Shown: positions 48,768 to 57,234 of the stretch, in pieces
How positions within the stretch are numbered: position 1 is the first letter of the stretch
Layout: each line of letters starts with the position of its first letter
Source: Huaxiibacter chinensis
GTDB taxonomy: Bacteria > Pseudomonadota > Gammaproteobacteria > Enterobacterales > Enterobacteriaceae
Assembly: GCF_022171985.1 (NCBI RefSeq)
Contig: NZ_JAJVHF010000002.1
Coordinates: forward strand, 62,001-126,000
Length of the DNA: 64,000 bases
Direction: 5' to 3'
The notes under the pieces: generated by a model
Databases searched by the model: none
Told to the model about the DNA's origin: nothing
What the model saw: the letters and a program-made list of their open reading frames with translations, nothing else
Translations under genes and position numbers: made by a program

Positions 48768-50270
48768 ATGCTTAAAAGGAAAAAAGTAAAACCCATCACG
48801 CTGCGCGATGTGACCATCATCGATGATGCCAAATTGCGTAAGGCGATCACCGCAGCCTCGCTGGGTAATGCGATGGAGTGGTTTGATTTTGGTGTATATG
48901 GGTTTGTTGCCTACGCGCTAGGTAAAGTGTTCTTCCCCGGTGCCGATCCCAGCCTGCAGATGATTGCGGCGCTCGGTACTTTCTCTGTTCCCTTCCTGAT
49001 TCGCCCATTGGGTGGTCTCTTCTTCGGCATGCTGGGCGACAAATATGGTCGTCAGAAGATCCTCGCCATCACGATTGTGATTATGTCGATAAGTACCTTC
49101 TGTATCGGCTTAATTCCGTCGTATGCCTCTATAGGTATCTGGGCACCGATTCTGCTGCTGCTGTGTAAGATGGCGCAGGGTTTCTCCGTGGGTGGGGAAT
49201 ACACCGGCGCCTCCATCTTTGTCGCTGAGTACTCCCCTGACCGTAAACGCGGGTTTATGGGAAGCTGGCTGGACTTCGGCTCCATTGCCGGGTTCGTGCT
49301 TGGCGCGGGCGTGGTGGTGCTGATTTCAACCGTCGTGGGTGAGGCCAACTTCCTGGAATGGGGCTGGCGTATTCCGTTCTTTATGGCATTACCGCTGGGC
49401 ATTATTGGGCTGTATCTGCGTCATGCGCTGGAAGAGACCCCGGCGTTCCAGCAACACGTTGAAAAACTGGAGCAGGGCGATCGCGAAGGTCTGCAGGATG
49501 GCCCGAAAGTCTCCTTTAAAGAGATTGCCACCAAGCACTGGCGCAGTCTGTTGACCTGTATCGGCCTGGTGATTTCCACCAACGTTACGTACTACATGCT
49601 GCTGACGTACATGCCGAGCTACCTGTCACATAACCTGCACTACTCCGAAGACCACGGTGTGCTGATTATTATCGCCATCATGGTGGGTATGCTGTTTGTC
49701 CAGCCGATTATGGGCTTGCTGAGTGACCGCTTCGGTCGTCGTCCATTTATTATTCTGGGCAGCGTTGCGCTGTTCCTGCTGGCCATCCCGGCCTTTATCC
49801 TGATTAACAGTAACGTGCTGGGGCTGATCTTCGCAGGCTTGCTGTTGCTGGCGGTGATCCTCAACTGCTTTATTGGCGTTATGGCGTCTACGTTACCGGC
49901 GATGTTCCCGACGCATATCCGTTACAGTGCGCTGGCTGCGGCATTCAACATCTCCGTGCTGGTTGCGGGTTTGACCCCGACCATCGCCGCGTCACTGGTT
50001 GAAAGCACGCAGAACCTGATGATGCCTGCCTATTATCTGATGGTGGTGGCGGCTATCGGCCTGTTGACCGGCCTGACGATGAAGGAGACGGCGAATCGTC
50101 CGCTGAAAGGCGCGACCCCGGCGGCGTCCGATCTTCAGGAAGCAAAAGAGATTCTTCGTGAACACTACGACAATGTTGAACAGAAAATTGAAGACATTGA
50201 CGTAGAGATCGAAGAGCTGCAGAAGAAGCGTTCTCGTCTGGTGGATCAGCATCCACGGATTAACGAGTAA
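48768..50270 (+). CDS. proP: Proline/glycine betaine:proton symporter, osmosensor
   Basis: Major-facilitator osmoprotectant importer that senses and responds to hyperosmolarity. It has 500 residues, identical in length to E. coli ProP, 12 membrane helices, and the MFS loop GMLGDKYGRQKIL (about 90-102). The C-terminal tail (about 455-497) forms the antiparallel coiled coil that sets the osmotic threshold. It is monocistronic and ends in a strong terminator. Confidence 0.98.
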   Translation: MLKRKKVKPITLRDVTIIDDAKLRKAITAASLGNAMEWFDFGVYGFVAYALGKVFFPGADPSLQMIAALGTFSVPFLIRPLGGLFFGMLGDKYGRQKILAITIVIMSISTFCIGLIPSYASIGIWAPILLLLCKMAQGFSVGGEYTGASIFVAEYSPDRKRGFMGSWLDFGSIAGFVLGAGVVVLISTVVGEANFLEWGWRIPFFMALPLGIIGLYLRHALEETPAFQQHVEKLEQGDREGLQDGPKVSFKEIATKHWRSLLTCIGLVISTNVTYYMLLTYMPSYLSHNLHYSEDHGVLIIIAIMVGMLFVQPIMGLLSDRFGRRPFIILGSVALFLLAIPAFILINSNVLGLIFAGLLLLAVILNCFIGVMASTLPAMFPTHIRYSALAAAFNISVLVAGLTPTIAASLVESTQNLMMPAYYLMVVAAIGLLTGLTMKETANRPLKGATPAASDLQEAKEILREHYDNVEQKIEDIDVEIEELQKKRSRLVDQHPRINE

Positions 50271-50285
50271 CGCCGACGTTTTAAG

Positions 50286-50317
50286 ACAAAAAACCCAGCT
50301 TCGGCTGGGTTTTTTTA
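50286..50317 (+). terminator. Terminator after proP
   Basis: AAAAAACCCAGC-TTCG-GCTGGGTTTTTTTA: an 8-10 bp stem with a UUCG tetraloop and T7 tract. Confidence 0.95.
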
Positions 50318-50367
50318 TGCATAGCGGATCGCCTGGTCACTGGCTGTTCCCCGGTCAGCGGGGGCGA

Positions 50368-51315
50368 TTAGCAGCCTGCGGCGATATAGTCGCCGTTAGC
50401 ACTGATGGGGATCACCGTCAGAAACAACACGGTCGCAAACAGGATGAGCAGGAGGCCGCCAACAATCTTTGATGCCGGCACCACCCAGCGCAGCCGTGAA
50501 TCGCCGCCAAAAAGGGCTACGGTGCGCTCACGGGCGTAACGTACGGCCAGCGATAACCCCATGATTGAGAGTGCGGTTCCCAGCGCCATAGTCATTACGG
50601 CGGCAATGCCCCACGTCACGATGCCGAGCGCATTGGCAAACATTAAAATCATGATTGCGCCGCTACACGGACGCGCCCCTATTGCCAGAATCACGCCCAG
50701 ACGGGTTTTCCAGTCTCCCTGCGTCAGGGAGGCCCCCACACCGTGATGCCCGCAGCCGCACTGTTCATCGTGTTGATGAAGAGGCCTGAGCGAGCTAATG
50801 GCCATTCTGCGTGGACGCAGCGTTTTTAACGCCTGCCAGATGATAAACACCCCAAACGCGCCAATCATGACGGCGCTCACCTTTTCCACATACCAGCGGC
50901 TGGCACTCAGATCGCCTGAGGCGAGGTTAAAGCCGATCGCCAGAATAAAGACAAACAGGATCGCGCTGACGCCCTGCATCAGGCTGCCGAGAAACGGCAC
51001 AACCCGCGCGGCAAGCTGGCTCTCTTTACTGGTGCTGAGATAGGTTGTCACGATGAACTTTCCATGTCCCGGCCCGATAGCGTGCAGCACGCCGTAAAAG
51101 AACGCGCCCGCCAGAAGCCAGATGCCGCCAGAGTATTGATGGTTGTTGAGTTGCAGGAGATACATCACCAGATAGCGATGCAGGGTAATTTGCGTGGCGA
51201 GGCACCACTGAATAAAAGCGCCCCAGTGGCTTTGCAGCGTGATACCTGCAAGCACCACAGCGATCAGACCGGCGGCAGGTAAGTGCCAGTGACGGGTGAG
51301 TCGTTCAGTTGTCAT
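50368..51315 (-). CDS. NicO/RcnA-type nickel/cobalt transporter
   Basis: Polytopic inner-membrane protein of 315 residues of the NiCoT/NicO group. The metal-binding helix HAIGPGHGKFIVTTYL (about 78-93), a His/Cys-rich loop HQHDEQCGCGHHGVG (about 180-194) and ARPCSGAIMILMF (about 212-224) are visible. It likely exports or imports a divalent metal; direction cannot be told. In many genomes such genes accompany a DUF1007 periplasmic partner, which is absent here. It is 44 bp after an HdeD-like gene on the same strand. Confidence 0.85.
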   Translation of the reverse strand: MTTERLTRHWHLPAAGLIAVVLAGITLQSHWGAFIQWCLATQITLHRYLVMYLLQLNNHQYSGGIWLLAGAFFYGVLHAIGPGHGKFIVTTYLSTSKESQLAARVVPFLGSLMQGVSAILFVFILAIGFNLASGDLSASRWYVEKVSAVMIGAFGVFIIWQALKTLRPRRMAISSLRPLHQHDEQCGCGHHGVGASLTQGDWKTRLGVILAIGARPCSGAIMILMFANALGIVTWGIAAVMTMALGTALSIMGLSLAVRYARERTVALFGGDSRLRWVVPASKIVGGLLLILFATVLFLTVIPISANGDYIAAGC

Positions 51316-51359
51316 GGGATGCCCTGTCGAGAGGAGATGGCGAAGAGTATAACTGATTT

Positions 51360-52748
51360 CTATTTTCGCTCACGCGGCGCAGTACACTCATCCCCTGATA
51401 TTCCCTCGCCACGTTTACCCTTTTGCCAGGCGAGACGACGGCGGAACATTTTGTTTAGCGCCCGGCTTAAGGTATTCAACCAGCCGGTAGGACGGGGGTC
51501 GGCGAGCATGCTCAGGGCACGGGCATAATCCAGTACCAGCCCGGGCGTCCAGGCCATCGTTTCTGCTCGTTTACGTATTTGCAGGGCGACCCATAACTCG
51601 GGGGTAGACATCAGTTTCCCCATGGCTTGCCAGAATCCACGAGCTTGCCAGAGCCTGCCGACCGAGCCTTCCAGTGCCGCTTCGAGCGCTCGCGCCACGC
51701 TGCTGGAGCAGTTTCGATGCGTCAGATTATAGTCAGTATTCAACCGGTAGGTTTCCCAGAAGGCCTTTAGCCGTGTTTCGCTGTAGTTACGAATGCGTAC
51801 CTGGCGCGTTGACGGGCACCATTTTGTCGATTCGGTGGCGTAGTCCGGCTGAAATTCACCAGGGACGTTATTTTCGGGCGTCGCCCGCAGCAGGCGAGCA
51901 AAGGCGTCCGGGGAACGATCGATAAGCACGGCAGGGTAGAGGCTGATATAAATTCCGCCCGGCGATTCCAGTGCCGCATGGCCGGTTGAGATAATGCCGT
52001 TTTGATCGACCGCCGCGATATACCGGTTAATGACCGGGCGGGAAAGGGTTTCTCCCGGCGCGGAACCGACGGGCGTCCAGACATGAACGGTCAGGGCCTT
52101 TTCATCCGCCTGTGGCGGGCCGTCCCACTCCACGACCGCAGGGGGATGTGACTCCGCCTCCTCCATAAAGACCTCACCCTGCAGACCGGGATTCGCCGCA
52201 GCGCGTTTGACGCGATTCGCCAGAATAAACATATTCCATCCGGCAAAGGCCAGCCCCAGACCCAGGCAGTAGGGGACCGTACCGGCATAGTCGGAGGGCC
52301 ACGGCTGGAAAAAGAAGATCGCCAGCGCTATTTCGACCACACCGCCGACCAGGGCGGGCCGCCACCGCTGGTAGCGAACCACGAGCGCCGAGGCGATTTG
52401 CAGCGAGCCATCCAGTAAAAACAGCAGACCGAAAATAATCGACAGGACAATATCCCCGTCGTGTTGACCGGCGAGTATCAGCACCGCCGCCAGGGCAAAC
52501 GAAGCGCCTTTGACATAGCGCAGCACGCGCTGCCCGCCCATGCCGCTGTGGGCCACCATCAGCGTTGCCGCCCCTTCAAAAAGCAGCAGACAGGCAAAAG
52601 GTTCAAGAGGAAAGAAGAGCGAGCCGTCCAGCGCGTCGATGAAAATCACCGCGCCGGCAATTAAGGTGATCCAGCCAAAACGGCGCAACCCGCGCCAGTG
52701 TGAACGCAGAAAATCGATACCGAGCAATATAAAAATGAGTCGCATCAT
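51360..52748 (-). CDS. HdeD-like membrane protein fused to probable papain-fold domain
   Basis: 462 residues from the ATG at 52748, which has a GGAG SD at 8 bp; an upstream ATG at 52778 lacks one. Residues about 1-195 hold six hydrophobic segments in the paired pattern of HdeD/DUF308 acid-resistance proteins. The cytoplasmic or periplasmic remainder contains GHAALESPGGIYISLYP (His) and, about 115 residues later, THRNCSSSVARALE (Cys), the order of a circularly permuted NlpC/P60 or papain-like fold. A basic tail (RRRLAWQKGKR) ends the protein. Function unknown; a peptidase, amidase or acyltransferase is possible. Confidence 0.75.
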   Translation of the reverse strand: MMRLIFILLGIDFLRSHWRGLRRFGWITLIAGAVIFIDALDGSLFFPLEPFACLLLFEGAATLMVAHSGMGGQRVLRYVKGASFALAAVLILAGQHDGDIVLSIIFGLLFLLDGSLQIASALVVRYQRWRPALVGGVVEIALAIFFFQPWPSDYAGTVPYCLGLGLAFAGWNMFILANRVKRAAANPGLQGEVFMEEAESHPPAVVEWDGPPQADEKALTVHVWTPVGSAPGETLSRPVINRYIAAVDQNGIISTGHAALESPGGIYISLYPAVLIDRSPDAFARLLRATPENNVPGEFQPDYATESTKWCPSTRQVRIRNYSETRLKAFWETYRLNTDYNLTHRNCSSSVARALEAALEGSVGRLWQARGFWQAMGKLMSTPELWVALQIRKRAETMAWTPGLVLDYARALSMLADPRPTGWLNTLSRALNKMFRRRLAWQKGKRGEGISGDECTAPRERK

Positions 52749-52810
52749 GTGAGGCGCTCCGCCAGAGTCCCTCAACATGTATAGCCTACGCAGCGACTCG
52801 CTGCCTCTCG

Positions 52811-53749
52811 TTACCGCGGGGCCTGCCAGTAAAGCGGCGATCCGAACGCCTCAACGTAATAATCAATTACTGCGCGCACATTCAGCGGCGGGTGCCGCGC
52901 ATGGGGATAGAGCGCGGCAATGTTCTGCGGCTCCGTGCTGATGGCCGACTCCCACTCTGGCAGCAGCGCAATCAATTCGCCGCTTTTCAGTTTGTCACCC
53001 AGCAGCCAGTCAGGAAAAAGCACGATGCCCATTCCGCCCAGCGCGGCGATGAGTAACGTCTCTGCGTTGTTGGACGACATCAGCGGCGTGACGGGGTAGT
53101 GAACCCACTCCTCACCCGGCTGACGGAGCAGCCAGCGATTAGGGCCAGAAGATCCGCGGTAGACAAGACAGTGATGATGGGCAAGGTCATCCGGCCCTGT
53201 TGGCGCCCCCTGCTTTTCCACATAGTCAGGTGACGCGGCCAGGTGATAACGCTGCTGCCCGAAAACGCGGGCATGAAAAGAAGAGTCCGTCAGGACGCCG
53301 ATACGGAAGATGACGTCCGCCGCTTCCCTGTGGGGATCAATATAATCGTCGGTGAGCGTGAGTTCGATATTGAGGCGGGGATAACGTCTGGACAGCCCCG
53401 ACAGCCAGGGTGCGACGTGCCGCTGTCCGAAAAACACCGGGGCATTGAGCCGGATCAGGCCGGACGGTTCCTGCGAACGTTCATCCAGCGCCCGGCGCGC
53501 ATCCTCAATATTGCCCGCAATTGCCCGGGCATAACCTATAAAAAGATGGCTGCTTTCCGTTGGGATGACGGCCCGCGTGTTGCGGTAGAAAAGCTGCTGG
53601 CCGAGCGCGTCTTCAAGCTGGTGGATGATACGTGACACCTGCGAAGCTGAAAGGCCTTCACGCCGCGCAACCACCGAGAAGTTTTGCGTTTCATAAACGT
53701 CGATAAAAATGAGCAGCGCGCGGATGCTGATATTTCCGGTGTTATACAT
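52811..53749 (-). CDS. LysR-family transcriptional regulator
   Basis: LysR-type regulator of 312 residues with a winged helix (about 8-65, VVARREGLSASQVSRIIHQLE) and a two-lobed effector domain (about 95-300). It is divergent from two YdcZ-family membrane protein genes with about 100 bp between starts, so it probably controls them. Ligand unknown. Confidence 0.88.
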   Translation of the reverse strand: MYNTGNISIRALLIFIDVYETQNFSVVARREGLSASQVSRIIHQLEDALGQQLFYRNTRAVIPTESSHLFIGYARAIAGNIEDARRALDERSQEPSGLIRLNAPVFFGQRHVAPWLSGLSRRYPRLNIELTLTDDYIDPHREAADVIFRIGVLTDSSFHARVFGQQRYHLAASPDYVEKQGAPTGPDDLAHHHCLVYRGSSGPNRWLLRQPGEEWVHYPVTPLMSSNNAETLLIAALGGMGIVLFPDWLLGDKLKSGELIALLPEWESAISTEPQNIAALYPHARHPPLNVRAVIDYYVEAFGSPLYWQAPR

Positions 53750-53847
53750 TGATGCATATCCTGCACAGGTGTTTAGTTGATTATGGCATTTTTCTCATCG
53801 ACGAACAGGCGTAGTGTTCTGCTTCTTCAAAAAGGAGACTGAACGCT

Positions 53848-54282
53848 ATGCAATTGTTACTGGTTTTAATCGTTATCGCCGGGGGGATGGGACTGTCCGT
53901 AGAGGCAGGATTACTCGGGCCGCTTGGGAGCGAAGTGGGGGACCTGTGGGCCACTTTCAGTATTTTTGGCGTTGGCGCGGCGCTGACGTTTCTGCTTATG
54001 CTCTTTTTCAGCCCACGTAATAGCCCGTCTTTCTTTGCTCAGCCCGGCTGGCAACTGCTGGGCGGCGTGCTGGGGCCTGTCTACGTCATTATCCTGACCG
54101 TGGCGACACCCGCCATTGGGATTGCGATGACCATGATTGGCATCCTCGCAGGCCAGGTATTCAAAAGCCTTATCATCGATCATTTTGGCCTGTTCGGCAC
54201 ACCGCACAGAAAAATCGATAGTAAACGCATCATCGCGCTGTTTTTCATTATTGCCGCACTGATTCTGGTTGCGCAGGGCTAA
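53848..54282 (+). CDS. YdcZ/DUF606-family small membrane protein 1
   Basis: Integral membrane protein of 144 residues with five predicted helices. It belongs to the DUF606/YdcZ branch of the drug/metabolite transporter superfamily. It is followed 9 bp later by a related gene, so the two probably form a heteromeric exporter like paired small multidrug proteins. It is divergent from the LysR gene. Confidence 0.85.
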   Translation: MQLLLVLIVIAGGMGLSVEAGLLGPLGSEVGDLWATFSIFGVGAALTFLLMLFFSPRNSPSFFAQPGWQLLGGVLGPVYVIILTVATPAIGIAMTMIGILAGQVFKSLIIDHFGLFGTPHRKIDSKRIIALFFIIAALILVAQG

Positions 54283-54291
54283 GGTGACATT

Positions 54292-54777
54292 ATGACCATT
54301 ATTATGATTCTGCTCGCCGTTATCGGCGGGGCCATGCTGAGTATCCAGGCGGCCATTAATGGCCAGCTGGGGGGGAAAGTCGGCGTATTCAAAAGTGCGT
54401 TTCTGACCTTTTCCGTTGGCGCGCTGATCACGGCGTTGCTGATCTTCTTTTTTGAACCCAAACACGCGTTAACCCTCATGGACGTCCCGAAATGGCAGTT
54501 AGTGGGTGCGCTCTTTGGTGTGCCCTACATCGTGATCATGGTGCTGGCCGTTCAGCGCATCGGTACCGCGATTGCAACGGTTGCGGTGATTTTTGGTCAG
54601 CTCACCATGAGTATGCTGATCGATAATTTCGGCTGGCTGGGCAACGCGGCGATCCCGTTTTCAACGAGCCGAATCGCTGCCGTTATCTGCCTGGGCGTTG
54701 CGCTGTTCTTTATCTATTCCAGCAGCAAACCGAAAACCGCAGCGGCTAACAAGACGCGACTTCAGACCGGACAATAA
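54292..54777 (+). CDS. YdcZ/DUF606-family small membrane protein 2
   Basis: Integral membrane protein of 161 residues, about five helices, same family as the preceding gene (shared IGGAMLSIQAAINGQLG-type opening and IGTAIATVAVIFGQL region near 95-110). The pair is conserved by arrangement; the exported substrate is unknown. Confidence 0.87.
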   Translation: MTIIMILLAVIGGAMLSIQAAINGQLGGKVGVFKSAFLTFSVGALITALLIFFFEPKHALTLMDVPKWQLVGALFGVPYIVIMVLAVQRIGTAIATVAVIFGQLTMSMLIDNFGWLGNAAIPFSTSRIAAVICLGVALFFIYSSSKPKTAAANKTRLQTGQ

Positions 54778-54871
54778 CGGGGATGACAGGGATGTCGAAA
54801 AGAGAAGAGTGGAGAAAAAAGTGGCGGGTATAGGTTTAAACGACTCGCGCCCTACCAGAACGCCAGAAAGC

Positions 54872-54899
54872 AAAAACCCAGCCATAGGCTGGGTTCTTT
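54872..54899 (-). terminator. Terminator after tRNA-Phe
   Basis: AAAAACCCAGCC-ATA-GGCTGGGTTCTTT forms an 8-bp stem; on the minus strand it ends in TTTTTG just downstream of the tRNA. It can also stop transcription from the YdcZ pair. Confidence 0.85.
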
Positions 54900-54905
54900 A
54901 AATAG

Positions 54906-54981
54906 TGGTGCCCGGACTCGGAATCGAACCAAGGACACGGGGATTTTCAATCCCCTGCTCTACCGACTGAGCTATCCGGGC
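54906..54981 (-). tRNA. pheU: tRNA-Phe (anticodon GAA)
   Basis: 76-nt tRNA reading GCCCGGATAGCTCAGTCGG at the 5' end, anticodon loop TTGAAAA, T loop GGTTCGATTCC and encoded CCA. It corresponds to E. coli pheU at the same map position. No integrase or duplicated 3' end is found nearby, so this tRNA is not used here as an island insertion site. Confidence 0.98.
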
Positions 54982-55150
54982 AACGGGGCGCATTAAACCG
55001 TAATCCCGTGCAGTCGTCAACCCTATTTCGGGAAAAGCTGTTCAACTGCTTAAGATTGCGGCAATCTGTCGCTTCAGGCGACGAATATGCACAAATCTTC
55101 CAGACAAAGTGCGCGTGACGTGGCAATGCTGAAAGGAAGAGGAGGGCACT

Positions 55151-55996
55151 ATGGCGAACGACTGGCTTGAACTGCGTCAGCATGCGGATACAGGCATTGA
55201 AACAATTAAGGCGCATTTCGAAGGGCATGCGTTCGATCCGCACTGGCATGACAGCTATCTGGTGGGGATTACGCTGTCGGGGACGCAGCAGTTCCACTGT
55301 CGTCGGCAGCGTTATCACAGCCGCCCGGGCGATGCCTTTCTGCTGGAACCCGGGGAAATACACGACGGAGATGCGCCGGTTGAAGGCGGTTTTACCTACC
55401 TGACCTTTTATCTTGACGATCGCTGGCTGACGGATACCCTGCAGGGGCTTTACGACGCCACGCCGGGAAGCTATTCCGTGCATTTTGCCCGGACGCTGAC
55501 GCGTTCGCCGCAGCTGGTTCGTGCCATCGGCGATACGTTTTCGGCACTGCACAATGATGAGATGAAAATAGTGCAGCAGAGTACGATGGACGGGCTTCTC
55601 GCACAGATTACCGCGCACTGTCAGTGGCGTAAAAGAGTGCCTTCGCAGATCCAAAGTGCGGCGATTGCCCATCGTGCGCGAGATTATCTCTATGCCCATA
55701 TGGGTGATAACGTCGGCCTGTCGGATCTTGCGGCGGTGACAGGAACCGATCGCTTCACCCTGACTCGCTGTTTTAAACGCGAATTTCATCTTGCGCCGCA
55801 CGCGTGGTTGATTCAGCTCCGGCTGGCTAAAGCCCGACAGTATCTGGCGCAGGGTGAGCAGCCCGCAGAAGTGGCTGCGACGTTAGGTTTTGCCGACCAA
55901 AGCCATCTGGGCCGCTGGTTCCAGCGAGCGTATCGCATATCGCCTGCCCACTACCGCCGGTTGTGCACAAACCTTCCAGACGTTTCCAGAAAATAA
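55151..55996 (+). CDS. AraC-family regulator with cupin sensor domain
   Basis: Transcription factor of 281 residues with an N-terminal AraC-type cupin (about 20-150, HWHDSYLVGITLSG; GEIHDGDAP) and a C-terminal pair of helix-turn-helix motifs (about 185-275; LSDLAAVTGTDRFTLTRCFK and ATLGFADQSHLGRWFQRAY). It lies 38 bp before a LysE-family exporter gene on the same strand and probably regulates it. Ligand unknown, perhaps an amino acid. Confidence 0.9.
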   Translation: MANDWLELRQHADTGIETIKAHFEGHAFDPHWHDSYLVGITLSGTQQFHCRRQRYHSRPGDAFLLEPGEIHDGDAPVEGGFTYLTFYLDDRWLTDTLQGLYDATPGSYSVHFARTLTRSPQLVRAIGDTFSALHNDEMKIVQQSTMDGLLAQITAHCQWRKRVPSQIQSAAIAHRARDYLYAHMGDNVGLSDLAAVTGTDRFTLTRCFKREFHLAPHAWLIQLRLAKARQYLAQGEQPAEVAATLGFADQSHLGRWFQRAYRISPAHYRRLCTNLPDVSRK

Positions 55997-56034
55997 CGGC
56001 ACATTCAGGGCTCTTATGAAAAAAGGAGCCTTCG

Positions 56035-56625
56035 GTGAGTGTCATTCCCTTCCTGCTGTTTGCGTTTGTCGCCTCTATTACGCCCGGGCCGACAAATATT
56101 CTGGTGCTGACCAATAGCCAGCATTTCGGCGTTAAAAATACGGTTCCCGCGATTCTGGGGGGCTGTGTCGCGGCCAGTGCGATTGTGCTGATATCAGGCG
56201 CGGGCGCAGGTGAAGTCTTGCGCCAGTACCCGCTGCTACGACAACTGATGAGCTGGGCGGGCGTGCTGTGGCTAAGCTGGATGAGCTGGCAGCTGTTCCG
56301 TGCTCCGGCGACCAGCCTGACGTCAAAAAATCATCCCCGGTTTACCGCCCGTGCGGCAGCGGTGTTGCAGGTCGTTAACCCAAAAACATGGATGTTGGCG
56401 CTGGCGGTGGTGAGTTTATTTGCCCCTGCGAGCGAGCATGCCCTGCGGGATATCGCCTTGATGGCGTTGTGGTTTTTGCTGATCTCGGTTGGGTGTCTGA
56501 TGTGCTGGGCGTTATTGGGAAGGGCAGTGAATCGGGTGTTTCGCACCACCGTGGCGATGGTGCGTTTTCAGCGCGCGATGGCGCTCTGCCTGCTGATCTC
56601 CGCCTGGGCGGGGATGCTGGCTTAG
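56035..56625 (+). CDS. LysE/RhtB-family amino acid exporter
   Basis: Inner-membrane exporter of 196 residues with a GTG start (SD AAGGAG, 6 bp). It has about six helices and the family opening [18 protein letters not shown] (about 15-32), plus [11 protein letters not shown] (about 113-123). It probably exports an amino acid or threonine-like metabolite. It overlaps the convergent yjdC gene by 4 bp. Confidence 0.9.
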   Translation: MSVIPFLLFAFVASITPGPTNILVLTNSQHFGVKNTVPAILGGCVAASAIVLISGAGAGEVLRQYPLLRQLMSWAGVLWLSWMSWQLFRAPATSLTSKNHPRFTARAAAVLQVVNPKTWMLALAVVSLFAPASEHALRDIALMALWFLLISVGCLMCWALLGRAVNRVFRTTVAMVRFQRAMALCLLISAWAGMLA

Positions 56626-57212
56626 GTCAGGGCTCCACCCATACGGCACTGCGCAAATCGCAGAATATCTTCCGCCAGGCGGTGTGCGGTTTCGACATCC
56701 GCCTGACTGCGGTTAACTAACATCCGGCTCAGGCAGCCTTCCAGTACCAGTTCCATTTGACGGGCGACCATCGCCGGATCATCGACCTCAAGCGTGGTCA
56801 GCAGCTCATGGGTAAAATCATGGGCGGCACGTTTTTGTTGATCCGCCAGCTGGTGGATCGGGTGGCCCGGGTCAGGATAAAAGGTACAGGCAGCGATAAA
56901 CAGGCAGCCCGGATAGCGATTGTTTCGTACACAGTCGGCCAGCGCGGTATAGCGCGCCAGAATCTTTTGTTCGGCGGTGAGCTCTTCATTCAGCATCAGC
57001 TGCCTGCGCCAGATATCGACCTGCTGGCTCAGATAACGTAAGGCATCATAAAGTAACGCTTCTCTGTCCGGCCAGAAGCGGCGCAACTCATCCAGAGGAT
57101 AATCGATGCGGTCGGCCACCATTTCGAGCGTGGTGCTGGCGATCCCTTGTACTTCAAGTAATTGGAGGGCTTGTCCCAGTACGTCTTCACGTTGCACGAT
57201 TTTCTCCTTCAC
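56622..57212 (-). CDS. yjdC: TetR-family regulator YjdC
   Basis: TetR-family transcription factor of 196 residues (E. coli YjdC 191). The N-terminal helix-turn-helix (about 25-55, [20 protein letters not shown]) is diverged from the usual TetR signature. It lies 22 bp before dsbD on the same strand and may be cotranscribed with it. Function unknown. Confidence 0.88.
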   Translation of the reverse strand: MKEKIVQREDVLGQALQLLEVQGIASTTLEMVADRIDYPLDELRRFWPDREALLYDALRYLSQQVDIWRRQLMLNEELTAEQKILARYTALADCVRNNRYPGCLFIAACTFYPDPGHPIHQLADQQKRAAHDFTHELLTTLEVDDPAMVARQMELVLEGCLSRMLVNRSQADVETAHRLAEDILRFAQCRMGGALT

Positions 57213-57234
57213 ATTATCCCGCTTAAAGTGTCGT

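Noticed and set aside
54906..54981. tRNA-Phe as attachment site of a genomic island
   Set aside because: No integrase, no second copy of the tRNA 3' end, and flanking genes are ordinary chromosomal ones.
54947..55801. 284-residue minus-strand frame
   Set aside because: Runs through the tRNA-Phe gene and opposite the AraC gene.
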